From Actimicrobium sp047621345 (GTDB lineage: Bacteria; Pseudomonadota; Gammaproteobacteria; Burkholderiales; Burkholderiaceae_D), in assembly GCA_047621345.1 (NCBI GenBank), contig JBLHLW010000004.1:39017-103016 (forward strand): a stretch of DNA of 64,000 nucleotides. Reading direction: 5' to 3'. Within the stretch, counting starts at the first letter, position 1. Each line of letters starts with the position of its first letter. Made by a program: the position numbers and the translations under genes. Shown here piece by piece: positions 8,301 to 16,484 of the stretch. The notes under the pieces were generated by a model. The model did not search any database. It was not told where the DNA came from and saw only the letters and a program-made list of their open reading frames with translations.

Positions 8301-9998
8301 TTACAGCGATCGGGACAACTGGGCGTACAGACGCGGACTGCGGTATTCGCCATCCTGATCGGCACCGCCGAGGCGCCATGCGACGCTGCTGCGCAAAGTC
8401 AGTCCGCCGTCAAATTGCCAGAACAGACCGAGGCCGAGCCCGCGCAGGGTGCGATGATTGTCGGTCCCGGACAGCGGCGCATGACTGAAGCGGACTCGTC
8501 CGACATCATAAAAAACACTGGCCGAAACCTGCTGCGTGGCGGCCCAGCGTAATTCCGTATTGAGTACCTGCCCCGCGTCGCCAATGCCGGCCGACGACGA
8601 ATAGGCGCGCACTGCAGCCGGGCCACCGATGGCGATTTTTTCGGCGCTGTCGAGGTTGTGGCTAGCCCATTGGCCCGACGCGCCAGCAAATACGCTGAAC
8701 GGTCCTGACAGCGCCTGCAGGCGCGATGCCTGATAGGACACACGGACAAAATCCCCGGCGGTGCGCAAGCCGTTAGCGGCCTGATCACGTGCCAGATCAG
8801 GTGCCGAATCAATGGTCAGATGACCGGCATACGCAGTCAACCCGAGGTTAAAAAAGCCGCCACCACCGAACCCGTCCCGGCCTTCGTAGAGCACACCGGC
8901 GCTAGTCGTGCGGACCGTCTTGCGTGCCGCTTGCTGGACCACCGCGATGTCATCCGAGAGCGTCTTGTGTTCAATACCAACGCGCAAAAACAGGTTGCGG
9001 GTACGCGAACGCAGTAGCGGATAACTCAGCGTGAATTCGCCGACCTCGGCGCGTCCGCTGGCGCCGAGCGCGGCGAGATGACTACCCAGTTCATAGGACA
9101 CGCGCGAGTAAGCCAGGCCGGCACGCAAGCCGGTGTAACCGAGCGGCAGTTCGTAGCCGAGGCGACCAAAAGCCAGCCCCGAACCCAGCGTGTGCAACAC
9201 ACGCACATCAAGGTTGTCGCCCAGCGATAGCGGACTGACCAGACGCATCACCGCACCAGCGCGATAGTGGCCGGTGGCACGCGAACCGTAGTTATCGAGA
9301 TCGACGCTGGCCAGTACGCGTGGCGCGGCATCGAGCTCGACAATCAGGTCGAAGGTGCCCGGCACTATGCCCGGCTCCAGCGCCGATTGCGGTGTCATAC
9401 CCGGCAAATCGCCAAGCAGCAACATGCTGCGCTCAAGTGCTTGCTGGCGCAGTGGCAACCCGACCTGCAGCGGTGCGAGTGCCTGCGTGATGGCGGACTC
9501 GGGCACGCGGATGGATGCCAGGCGCTCGATACGCACCTGCGCCAGCTTGCCCTCGACGATCGACCATTGCACCCGACCGGCGGTCAGTTCCTGCGCCGGC
9601 AAAATTGCCTGCGCCAGCACGTAACCGGCTTGCTGGTAGTGCGTAGTAATCCGTAACGCCAGTGCCTGCAACTCGCTGAAATTCACCCGGGTGCCAATCC
9701 GGTCAGCCAGCAGCGCCGCCAGCGTGGCGTCGTCGAACACGGTGTTGCCGCTGAAGCTGATCTGCTGCAGCACGAATGACGGACCTGAATCGGCCGTGAT
9801 CACCGGTGTGACCGGCGGCGTGGGCGGAGCGACTCCGGGCGCGACCGGCGCTGGCATGACGGCCGACTCCCGCAAGGCCTGTGCCGCATTCGGCGGCGTC
9901 TGCGCATAAGCTGGCAGTAATGCCGTCATCGCTGCCAGCGCACCCAGCACGCAGCATGCCGCCGACGTGCGCCACCCTCTTAGTCGCTCATTGCGCAT
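8301..9998 (-). CDS. Two-partner secretion outer-membrane transporter (TpsB; ShlB/FhaC/HecB family)
   Basis: A 565-residue outer-membrane beta-barrel that exports the neighbouring TpsA. A signal peptide (ACCVLGALAAMTALLPAYAQ) is followed by a proline-rich linker. POTRA-type domains follow (about 70-230; FVLQQISFSGNTVFDD, VNFSELQALALRITTHY, GRVQWSIVEGKLAQVRIERL), then the ShlB/FhaC barrel (LASVDLDNYGSRATGHYRAG, RVSYELGSHLAALGASG, GQWASHNLDSAEKIAIGG). The start at 9998 overlaps the end of the CHAT gene (ATGCGCAATGA) by 11 bases, which points to translational coupling. An upstream GGAG is 6 bases from the ATG. Confidence 0.94.
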   Translation of the reverse strand: MRNERLRGWRTSAACCVLGALAAMTALLPAYAQTPPNAAQALRESAVMPAPVAPGVAPPTPPVTPVITADSGPSFVLQQISFSGNTVFDDATLAALLADRIGTRVNFSELQALALRITTHYQQAGYVLAQAILPAQELTAGRVQWSIVEGKLAQVRIERLASIRVPESAITQALAPLQVGLPLRQQALERSMLLLGDLPGMTPQSALEPGIVPGTFDLIVELDAAPRVLASVDLDNYGSRATGHYRAGAVMRLVSPLSLGDNLDVRVLHTLGSGLAFGRLGYELPLGYTGLRAGLAYSRVSYELGSHLAALGASGRAEVGEFTLSYPLLRSRTRNLFLRVGIEHKTLSDDIAVVQQAARKTVRTTSAGVLYEGRDGFGGGGFFNLGLTAYAGHLTIDSAPDLARDQAANGLRTAGDFVRVSYQASRLQALSGPFSVFAGASGQWASHNLDSAEKIAIGGPAAVRAYSSSAGIGDAGQVLNTELRWAATQQVSASVFYDVGRVRFSHAPLSGTDNHRTLRGLGLGLFWQFDGGLTLRSSVAWRLGGADQDGEYRSPRLYAQLSRSL

Positions 9999-12141
9999 GC
10001 TGTGCTCCGGCAGCGCTCGGTGCGATGCGCATGTGCCAGTCGCCGATCAGGTTGAAAGGGGCCCAGAAAAAAGGATGGCGAAAGCGCGGCTGACTAAGCA
10101 CCGTCTTTTGCGCTGTCTGCATCGCCATTACCGCATCGTCGCCAGCAGCCAGTTGTCTGTACAACGATTGCATCAGTACCGCGGTCGAATTATCCCCAAC
10201 CGGCCACAGCGAAACGATCAGCGCCGATGCACCAGCACTGAAAAATGAGCGCGTGAAGCCGAGTATCTCGTCACCGCGAGCGATGCGACCGAGGCCACTT
10301 TCGCAAGCGCTAATCGTCACGAGTGCAACGTCGCCCAGATCAACCTCATAGACTTCACGCGCCAGCAGAAAGCCGCTGTCGAGATCGTCCGGCTTGCCAT
10401 CGGGCGCCAACAAGATGCGCGACTGCAGAGGATCAACCACATCGACTTCGGCATGAGCGGCGACGTGCAGGATCGTGGCATTACCCGCACTGGCGCGAAA
10501 CTGGCGCTTGGATGCCTCGGCCTGCAGGAACACCTGACTATCACCAAACAACGTGGCGATCTGATTGACCTCCCGCTCTGCGCCTGGCAAAGCCAACGCG
10601 GCGACCGTGCCGGGATTGCCGAAAGCGACCAGCTTCCCACCCGTTGCCACTGTACGGCGCGCCAGTTGGACGGCCACGCTGGCCGATGGCGAGATCGCCA
10701 GCGCATGGCGTTCAATCAGATAGGCGTCGTCATCGCGCAAGGCCTGAAATGGCAAGTAATGCAGTGCGCCGTGCGGCACGATCAGCAAGCGCTCTTCGGG
10801 CCGCAATTGCAGCGGCGCGAGCAGGATGGCATACAGCTCGCTGGCCACCATATCGACCCCTTTGCTACGCGTAAAAACCGCCGTGCGAAAGCGTTCAACC
10901 AAAACGGCGATATCCTCACGTTTTTGCGTGATCGTGGTTCCGCTGATGCCGTCGGGGCGCACTACCCACGCCAGCAGTCGGTCGTCGAGGCTATGGAAAG
11001 CGATCATCGCTTCGCCGGGACGCAGCACTTGCCGCATTGCGGCCAGATCCGGCGCTTGCGAGATCAGACCGCCAGAAGTGGCCGTCGGGGTACGCACCCG
11101 TTCACGCACGATGTCGAGCAAGGCGCGCGAACGGCTCTCTTCGCTGAGCCGCCATGCACCTTCGACATCGCCGTCCTGCATCGTCAGACTGATCGCCCGA
11201 TCGAAAATCTGTTGCACGTCACCAAACAGACCAGTCTTGAATTCTTCGCTGCGAAAGCGCGCCCGCACCGCTTCCGATGCACGCACGGCAGCGACGTAGG
11301 CGCGCCTTGCTCCGGCGCGATCGCCCTGCTTCAGCAGGCCGCGTGCAATACCTTCACTGGCCCACAGTTGATGGTAGGCAGCATCGCTTCCGCTGGCCGA
11401 TTCTGCCGCTTGTGTAAAGGCAGCAATCGACGCCGTGGTCTTGCCTTCGGCCAGCAACAGATTGCCGATGCCGCGCTGATAGGCCTGACGCAATGCGCCA
11501 TTGGCCGGCAAGGCAAGATCATCGTAAAGCAGGCGGGCTTGCGCTATCCGACCGTCAGTGAGGTAAGCGTTGGCCAATGAAATGGTGACCAGTGGCCGGA
11601 ACCGGTCGCTGGCGGCTGCCTGCGCCCGGCTAAAAAAAACAATCGCTTCCGGCAATTTGCCGCGTCGCACCGCAATATCCCCCAGCGTCTTGTAGCCCGG
11701 CGCGGCGATATCGGCTTTATCGCTGGCACCTTCGGACAGGCTGTCCTGCGCGTAGCGTTCCGCCTGATCGAGGTCACCGGCATAGCTGTAGGCAATCGCC
11801 AGATCGCGCTTGGCAGCTGCCACCAGATGCTGATCGGAGCGGGTTTGACCGAGCATCAATGCCTTGCTTGCTGCCTCGATACCCAACCGGAATTCGCCCT
11901 TCTCGGACAAAGCCGAGGACTGTGCGCAATACATCGCGCCATCGAGCTTGACCCGGTCTCGCTGGTAGAGCAATTGTCCATCGGCACTGAGCGCGCGCAG
12001 CGTTTCGGCATCCGCAAGACGGGCGCGCGCCGCGTCGAAAAGCGGCGATGCCGCCGGCTCAGGCGCTTGCGCCATCGCGGGCACCAGCGCAAGCAGCCAC
12101 ACAACGAGGGTTACGCCACACGTTTTCAGGATCGATGAAAT
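9988..12141 (-). CDS. TPR protein with C-terminal CHAT (caspase-like) peptidase domain; probable ATT start
   Basis: About 700 residues. An N-terminal signal peptide is followed by helical TPR-type repeats (about 30-330) and a CHAT domain. The domain's His (ILHVAAHAEVD) and Cys (TISACESGLGRIARGDE) are both intact, at about His550 and Cys600 counted from the in-frame GTG at 12102. The C-terminal SALIVSLWPVGDNSTA is also typical. CHAT proteins are caspase-fold proteases or signalling proteins; signal-peptide-bearing versions act outside the cytosol. No ATG, GTG or TTG begins a complete signal peptide. The GTG at 12102 would cut off its basic n-region, whereas an ATT at 12141 gives ISSILKTCGVTLVVWLLAL and lies 6 bases after a perfect GGAGG. 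The start is therefore placed at 12141 with caution. The gene lies between ompA and tpsB and overlaps tpsB. Confidence 0.86.
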   Translation of the reverse strand: MSSILKTCGVTLVVWLLALVPAMAQAPEPAASPLFDAARARLADAETLRALSADGQLLYQRDRVKLDGAMYCAQSSALSEKGEFRLGIEAASKALMLGQTRSDQHLVAAAKRDLAIAYSYAGDLDQAERYAQDSLSEGASDKADIAAPGYKTLGDIAVRRGKLPEAIVFFSRAQAAASDRFRPLVTISLANAYLTDGRIAQARLLYDDLALPANGALRQAYQRGIGNLLLAEGKTTASIAAFTQAAESASGSDAAYHQLWASEGIARGLLKQGDRAGARRAYVAAVRASEAVRARFRSEEFKTGLFGDVQQIFDRAISLTMQDGDVEGAWRLSEESRSRALLDIVRERVRTPTATSGGLISQAPDLAAMRQVLRPGEAMIAFHSLDDRLLAWVVRPDGISGTTITQKREDIAVLVERFRTAVFTRSKGVDMVASELYAILLAPLQLRPEERLLIVPHGALHYLPFQALRDDDAYLIERHALAISPSASVAVQLARRTVATGGKLVAFGNPGTVAALALPGAEREVNQIATLFGDSQVFLQAEASKRQFRASAGNATILHVAAHAEVDVVDPLQSRILLAPDGKPDDLDSGFLLAREVYEVDLGDVALVTISACESGLGRIARGDEILGFTRSFFSAGASALIVSLWPVGDNSTAVLMQSLYRQLAAGDDAVMAMQTAQKTVLSQPRFRHPFFWAPFNLIGDWHMRIAPSAAGAQHAQ

Positions 12142-12147
12142 AGCAGG

Positions 12148-12152
12148 CCTCC
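12148..12152 (-). promoter_or_regulatory. Ribosome-binding site that supports an ATT start
   Basis: GGAGG lies just after the ompA-like stop codon (12158-12156) and 6 bases before ATT at 12141-12139. No canonical start codon lies within the useful distance in this frame; the next in-frame GTG is at 12102, 46 bases downstream. This is the evidence for a rare ATT start of the CHAT gene. Confidence 0.5.
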
Positions 12153-12155
12153 GCT

Positions 12156-12743
12156 TTAGCGAGCCAGATTCACGATGGTGACGCGTCGGTTCTCCGGTGA
12201 AGTCGGATTGCTGGTGTTGAGCAGTTCGCTGTCACCCTTGCCGACCGCGTCGAGGCGGCTGTCATCGATATGGCGGGTTTGCACCAGATATTGACGAACC
12301 GACTCGGCGCGTAGTTGCGACAACTTCATGTTGGCGTCGGACTGACCACTCGGGTCCGCATGCCCCTGAATCACAAAACGAAAATCGGCTAGCTTGTCCG
12401 AGCTGAGGGCCTGGCCAACCACGTCAAGTGATTCGCGGGCACGGGCGGTCAGATCGGCGGAGTTGGGCTCGAAGGTAATCAATAAGGAAGCGCTCGCGGG
12501 TTTGGCTGGCTTGGCCGGTTTAGCATGGGGTTCGATGTCACGAGTGAGGCGAATACTACGGGTGCGGACCGGTTCGTCGGCGCTCGCTTCGGCGCCTGCC
12601 GGCGTCAATGCCTGAATCAGTGCGGACGCGGTGACATCTTTTCCCTTGAGCAGCGTCGTGTTCTGGGCCAGAGCTGGCACGGCGCCTGTTAGTGACACCG
12701 TCAGAAACGCAATAAGGGTGAGAAGCAGGCGGATTTTCATCAT
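12156..12743 (-). CDS. OmpA-family peptidoglycan-associated periplasmic protein
   Basis: A 195-residue exported protein. The signal peptide is LLLTLIAFLTVSLTGAVPALAQ; no lipobox cysteine is present. A Lys/Pro/Ala linker (HAKPAKPAKPA) leads to an OmpA C-terminal domain (about 88-192) with the peptidoglycan-binding pattern LLITFEPNSADL, FVIQGHADPSGQSDANMKLS, RAESVRQYLV and NRRVTIVNL. It has no beta-barrel, so it is not an OmpA porin. It is the first gene of the leftward operon leading to the CHAT, TPS, FecR and kinase genes. Two consecutive ATGs (12743, 12740) follow a GGAG. Confidence 0.88.
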   Translation of the reverse strand: MMKIRLLLTLIAFLTVSLTGAVPALAQNTTLLKGKDVTASALIQALTPAGAEASADEPVRTRSIRLTRDIEPHAKPAKPAKPASASLLITFEPNSADLTARARESLDVVGQALSSDKLADFRFVIQGHADPSGQSDANMKLSQLRAESVRQYLVQTRHIDDSRLDAVGKGDSELLNTSNPTSPENRRVTIVNLAR

Positions 12744-12778
12744 GGTCTCCGGTCAATTTCCAAATATCTGAGGCCAAA

Positions 12779-12807
12779 AGAATAGGCCACAATTATGTAT
12801 TTAACAA
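12779..12807 (-). promoter_or_regulatory. Probable sigma-70 promoter of the ompA-CHAT-TPS operon
   Basis: Read on the minus strand, TTGTTA (12807-12802) and TATTCT (12784-12779) are separated by exactly 17 bases in an AT-rich patch between the divergent ompA-like and ppkA genes. The predicted transcript would start about 30 bases before the ompA-like start codon. It is a pattern match only; each box matches the consensus at 4 of 6 bases. Confidence 0.4.
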
Positions 12808-12930
12808 CCATTTTTATTTCACTTTCCGCACCGCAAGTAGCATTTTTCCATTGCCAGAATCGATGGCATTTTAACAAAAGACCCTGTATCGTCACTGGCA
12901 AATCAAGCCCGACACTGGAGACGCAACATT

Positions 12931-14697
12931 GTGAGTACCCCGCCCGACGACGACCGCACCCAACTACATGTCATTGCCAAAGCCGACAGCACCAACGCTG
13001 CACCGGCGCCGGAACAGGATCGCAATGCCCTGCCGGTCGGCGCCCGGGTGCTGGAATTCGAAATACGGCGATTGATCGGCGTCGGTGGTTTCGGCATTGT
13101 CTATCTGGCCTACGATCACTCGCTGGAACGCCACATCGCTCTCAAGGAATACATGCCGTCGTCGCTGGCCGAACGCACCAGCCAGTCGCATGTGGCGGTG
13201 CGTTCAGAGCGACATGCCGACACGTTTGATGCCGGCATGCGCAGCTTCATCAACGAAGCGCGGCTGCTCGCGCGCTTCGATCATCCGTCGCTAGTCAAGG
13301 TGTATCGCTTCTGGGAAGGCAACGGCACGGCGTACATGGTGATGCCGTTCTACGAGGGACTGACGCTCAAGCAAACCTTGCAGGCGATGCCGGCGCCGCC
13401 CGATGAAGCGTGGCTCAAGTTGCTGCTGGCACCGCTACTCGATGCGCTTGACATCATTCATCAAGAAAAATGCTTCCACCGCGACATCGCCCCCGACAAT
13501 ATCCTGATGCTCGCCGATGGCCGGCCGCTGCTGCTCGACTTCGGCGCAGCACGGCGCGCCATCACCGGCATGGATCAGGCCTTCACGGTGATCCTCAAGC
13601 CTGGCTATGCGCCGATCGAACAATATGCCGAGGTGGCAACCCTGCAGCAAGGTGCCTGGACCGACCTGTATGCGCTGGCGTCGGTCGTGTTTTTCGCCAT
13701 CAATGGCCGCCCGCCAACGCCGTCGGTCACGCGCATGGTCAGTGATGCGCAGGTGCCGCTGGCACAGAGCGCAAACGGTCGTTACAGCGCCGACTTCCTG
13801 CAAGTGATTGATGGCGCACTGGCGGTCAAGCCGGACGACCGGCCGCAAAGCGTTGCGGCCCTGCGCACCCAGTTACACCTGCTGGCACATCAGAACACGC
13901 AGCATGTGGCGTCATCGCCGGGACCGATGTCAACGCCGGTGGCGAACAGCGGACAGGCCCGCCAGAGCATGTCGTCCAGCCGCAAGCTTGCCGTGGGTGC
14001 GGCAACGGTCCTCGTGATAGCGGCAGCCGGCTTCTGGATAAGCCGACCGGCAGAAGTGGCAACACCAGAAATGCCGGCTGCCGAGCGCACTACGATTGTT
14101 CCTGCCAACATGGCGCCGGTTGCAGCACCACAGGTACAGGTTGCCGCTGCGCGGCCGGCCACACCGGTCGATGCCACGGCAATCCTCGGGCAAATTTATG
14201 CCGCACGCGATCCCGATCACGCAGTGAGCGTGGCCTTGCCGGCGTCGGAAGTGCACATCGGCGAGCGACTGACGATGGCCGTCACTTCGGCACAGGCTGG
14301 CTATGTCTATTTGCTGATGGTAGGCACCGAAGGAACCGACTTCGTACTCCTGTTTCCGAACGCCGACGATACCGACAACCGTATCAGCGCCAACCAACCG
14401 TTGTTGTTGCCACGCAAAAAATGGCACATGACGGCCTCTGGTCCGGTGGGCACCGACCGCTTTGTCGTCATCGTCTCGGATCTGCCGCGCCAGTTCAACG
14501 ATGCCGGCTTGCGCAAGGGCAGCTTGTTTGCCGATTTTCCAATCGGACTGATAACGCAATCGGCTGCGGTGGCCAGCGGTGTGATGCCGGTGTTTGCCGG
14601 CAAGGCCGATTGTGCCCGCGCGCCTGCACTTCCTTGCACCGATCGCTACGGTGCGGCGCGTTTCGAGATAGTGGAACTGGCTGCAAAAAACCGATAG
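12931..14697 (+). CDS. ppkA: T6SS-associated Ser/Thr kinase PpkA (kinase - membrane segment - DUF4384)
   Basis: A 588-residue membrane kinase. The cytosolic kinase domain has the loop GVGGFGIVY (50-58), Lys72, a catalytic loop HRDIAPDN (183-190) and DFG (203-205). Alanine replaces the usual lysine in HRDxKxxN. One membrane segment (about 352-370) leads to a periplasmic DUF4384 domain (about 425-585; PASEVHIGERLTMAVTS, GYVYLLMVGTEGTDFVLLFP, RFVVIVSDLP). The start is GTG 12931 with GGAG ten bases upstream. In known T6SSs PpkA phosphorylates the FHA protein or TssL to trigger assembly, and PppA and TagF oppose it. Both partners are next to it here (pppA 52 bases downstream, tagF convergent), and the FHA protein is in the same locus. 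Confidence 0.88.
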   Translation: MSTPPDDDRTQLHVIAKADSTNAAPAPEQDRNALPVGARVLEFEIRRLIGVGGFGIVYLAYDHSLERHIALKEYMPSSLAERTSQSHVAVRSERHADTFDAGMRSFINEARLLARFDHPSLVKVYRFWEGNGTAYMVMPFYEGLTLKQTLQAMPAPPDEAWLKLLLAPLLDALDIIHQEKCFHRDIAPDNILMLADGRPLLLDFGAARRAITGMDQAFTVILKPGYAPIEQYAEVATLQQGAWTDLYALASVVFFAINGRPPTPSVTRMVSDAQVPLAQSANGRYSADFLQVIDGALAVKPDDRPQSVAALRTQLHLLAHQNTQHVASSPGPMSTPVANSGQARQSMSSSRKLAVGAATVLVIAAAGFWISRPAEVATPEMPAAERTTIVPANMAPVAAPQVQVAAARPATPVDATAILGQIYAARDPDHAVSVALPASEVHIGERLTMAVTSAQAGYVYLLMVGTEGTDFVLLFPNADDTDNRISANQPLLLPRKKWHMTASGPVGTDRFVVIVSDLPRQFNDAGLRKGSLFADFPIGLITQSAAVASGVMPVFAGKADCARAPALPCTDRYGAARFEIVELAAKNR

Positions 14698-14749
14698 CGC
14701 TGCCGCTGGCAGCGCATCCTGAACACTTTTTATCCGGGGATAGACCTCC

Positions 14750-15658
14750 ATGCATGATGACTCCCGTTCCGGCACGCCGGCACCACAGTGGCAACCACTT
14801 TCCCCCAGCCGACTCCATCGTCTGCCGTTCGGCATGGCCTTTGGCGCGACCGATGTCGGTCTGGTGCGTACTGGCAATGAAGACAATTTCCTGATCGATG
14901 AAGCACTGGGTCTGGTGATGGCTGCCGATGGGATGGGCGGTCATGACCGGGGCGAGATCGCCAGCGCCGGTGCGCTGACCGCCGTGCTCGAGTTCTTGCA
15001 ACAGGCTTTGCGCGACCATGGCGATCTCGCCGCTGCACTAGCGGCGCAGTCGCAAGAGTCGCTAGTCACCGGTACCAGCGATCCCGATGCCACCTGGACC
15101 GACGGCATGGTACCGGCTGTTGGCATTCTTTACGATGCGATTGAATTTGCCAATCAGACACTGTGCACCCAAAATCTGCTGCGCCAGATGGCCGACGGTA
15201 CCGGCATGGGCACCACGCTGACCGGATGCTGGCAACCGACCGGCGCGACGGCAGACAACGCCTCGCTGATCGTGTTTCAGGTTGGTGATAGTCGCCTGTA
15301 CCGCTTGCGCGGCGATGAATTCGTTCAACTTACGCGTGACCAGACGCTCTACCAGCAAGCGATCGATGCTGGCATCCTCGACGACCTACCCAAACGCAAT
15401 GTCCTGTTGCAGGCCGTCGGCCCCTACGAACACATCAAGCCAGTGATCGAAGTGCATCCAGTCGAAGCGGGCGACCTGTTCATGCTGTGTTCGGATGGGC
15501 TGTATGGCAGCATTGCCCATGCTGAGATGGATAGCGTGCTGCGTGGGGCAACGGTCGACACCGCTGCTGCCGTGTGCCAGCGCCTGATTGACATGGCGAA
15601 AGCGGATGGCGGACGCGACAACATTACGGTGGTGCTGGTGTTTGCCGGTCAGCAGTGA
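14750..15658 (+). CDS. pppA: PP2C-family protein phosphatase PppA
   Basis: A 302-residue soluble PPM phosphatase. The metal-binding and catalytic motifs are all present: GLVRTGNEDNF, VMAADGMGGHDRGEIAS, FQVGDSRLYRLRGDEF, LCSDGLYG and GGRDNITVVLV. It should remove phosphate from the targets of the adjacent PpkA and so keep the T6SS in check. The gene is transcribed with ppkA and converges on tagF, with a pair of REP-like palindromes in the gap. Confidence 0.92.
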   Translation: MHDDSRSGTPAPQWQPLSPSRLHRLPFGMAFGATDVGLVRTGNEDNFLIDEALGLVMAADGMGGHDRGEIASAGALTAVLEFLQQALRDHGDLAAALAAQSQESLVTGTSDPDATWTDGMVPAVGILYDAIEFANQTLCTQNLLRQMADGTGMGTTLTGCWQPTGATADNASLIVFQVGDSRLYRLRGDEFVQLTRDQTLYQQAIDAGILDDLPKRNVLLQAVGPYEHIKPVIEVHPVEAGDLFMLCSDGLYGSIAHAEMDSVLRGATVDTAAAVCQRLIDMAKADGGRDNITVVLVFAGQQ

Positions 15659-15687
15659 GGGAAGCACGCGGTGTGATGCGTTGGATT

Positions 15688-15800
15688 GCGAGGGTGGGTA
15701 CGGCTTGTTGTGCCCGCGCGGGCATACCGGACATGTCGGCCGATTCCATCGTTGGAAGTGCGTTCGCGTGGGCACGATAACCCTGTGCCCACCCTACGGG
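15688..15800. repeat. REP/BIME-like pair of inverted palindromes between pppA and tagF
   Basis: A forward copy at 15765-15800 contains the perfect 8-base inverted arms GTGGGCAC (15768-15775) and GTGCCCAC (15785-15792), ending in ACCCTACGGG. A degenerate copy in the opposite orientation lies at about 15688-15722 (GGTGGGTACGGC then TTGTGCCCGCGCG). The same core recurs at 59.2-59.5 kb. The forward copy overlaps the 3' end of tagF and provides its TAG stop (15796-15794). Such pairs between convergent genes can act as transcript ends. Confidence 0.65.
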
Positions 15801-16483
15801 ATCAGCGTGATGAGCTCACCCCAATTGCCATCGAGCATTCCCGAAAACGTTGGTATCGATGGCAACCCGCGCCATACGTGCAGCGACGGCACAACCTCGG
15901 TCGAGCCGTCGGTCCACCACACCCCCTGCCCGGCCAGCGCCGCATTCGCCAGCGTGTGCGCTAACGCCGGCAACACCAGCGGCAGTGCATCAACACTGGT
16001 AATTGGCATGTGCAATGCTGCTGCCGGCTCACTGGCGAGAAATGCCGGTGCAACCATTGCCTGCACAGCGGCATCGAACTGGACGAAGTCAGCACCGGCA
16101 TCGAGCGTCGACAACGCTAGCGTTTCCAGTTCGGCATACCAGCCAGCCGACCGATCGAGCCAGTCCAGCAGCGGCACCTGACCCGTTACGCCGGCAGCGA
16201 TGGTCAGCGGAAAATGCCGGCCGACGCGATCGATGCTGGGCATCACGATACCGGCCCACGTCTTGTCATCACAGACGCCCGGTGCCAGCGCAAAACGCCA
16301 GATCGGACTGTTGAGGTAGGTGGCGAGCCAGCGCTCGCCAAGCTGCGCACGACTGCCATGGAGGACTGTTTGCAGCCAGTGGTCCCAGACCGAAACAAAG
16401 TCTGCCGGCATACGCCGCGACACGAAATCCCCATGACTGGTGATCTTGCCGTAAAAGCCTGTGACGGGATCGCTGACAGCCAT
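15794..16483 (-). CDS. tagF: T6SS-associated protein TagF
   Basis: A 229-residue cytosolic protein of the TagF (DUF2094) family: TGFYGKITSHGDFVSRRMPADFV at the N-terminus, then WDHWLQTVLHGSRAQLG, SPIWRFALAPGVC, AGIVMPSIDRVGRHFPLTIA and a C-terminal VWWTDGSTEVVPSLHVWRGL. TagF is a repressor of T6SS assembly and works opposite PpkA, probably through the FHA protein. The ATG at 16483 lies one base after the tssM stop. The stop codon falls inside a REP-like palindrome, so the last residues may derive from it. Confidence 0.93.
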   Translation of the reverse strand: MAVSDPVTGFYGKITSHGDFVSRRMPADFVSVWDHWLQTVLHGSRAQLGERWLATYLNSPIWRFALAPGVCDDKTWAGIVMPSIDRVGRHFPLTIAAGVTGQVPLLDWLDRSAGWYAELETLALSTLDAGADFVQFDAAVQAMVAPAFLASEPAAALHMPITSVDALPLVLPALAHTLANAALAGQGVWWTDGSTEVVPSLHVWRGLPSIPTFSGMLDGNWGELITLIP

Positions 16484-16484
16484 G

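Noticed and set aside
8269..8379. A longer N-terminus for the TpsA exoprotein starting at 8379
   Set aside because: It would overlap tpsB and put 36 Arg/Pro-rich residues before the signal peptide; the ATG pair at 8271/8268 has a proper AGGAG site.
12931..14697. PpkA as a pseudokinase because HRDIAPDN lacks the lysine
   Set aside because: Lys72, the HRD aspartate, Asn190 and DFG are all intact, and the substitution appears typical of this bacterial subgroup, so activity is more likely than not.
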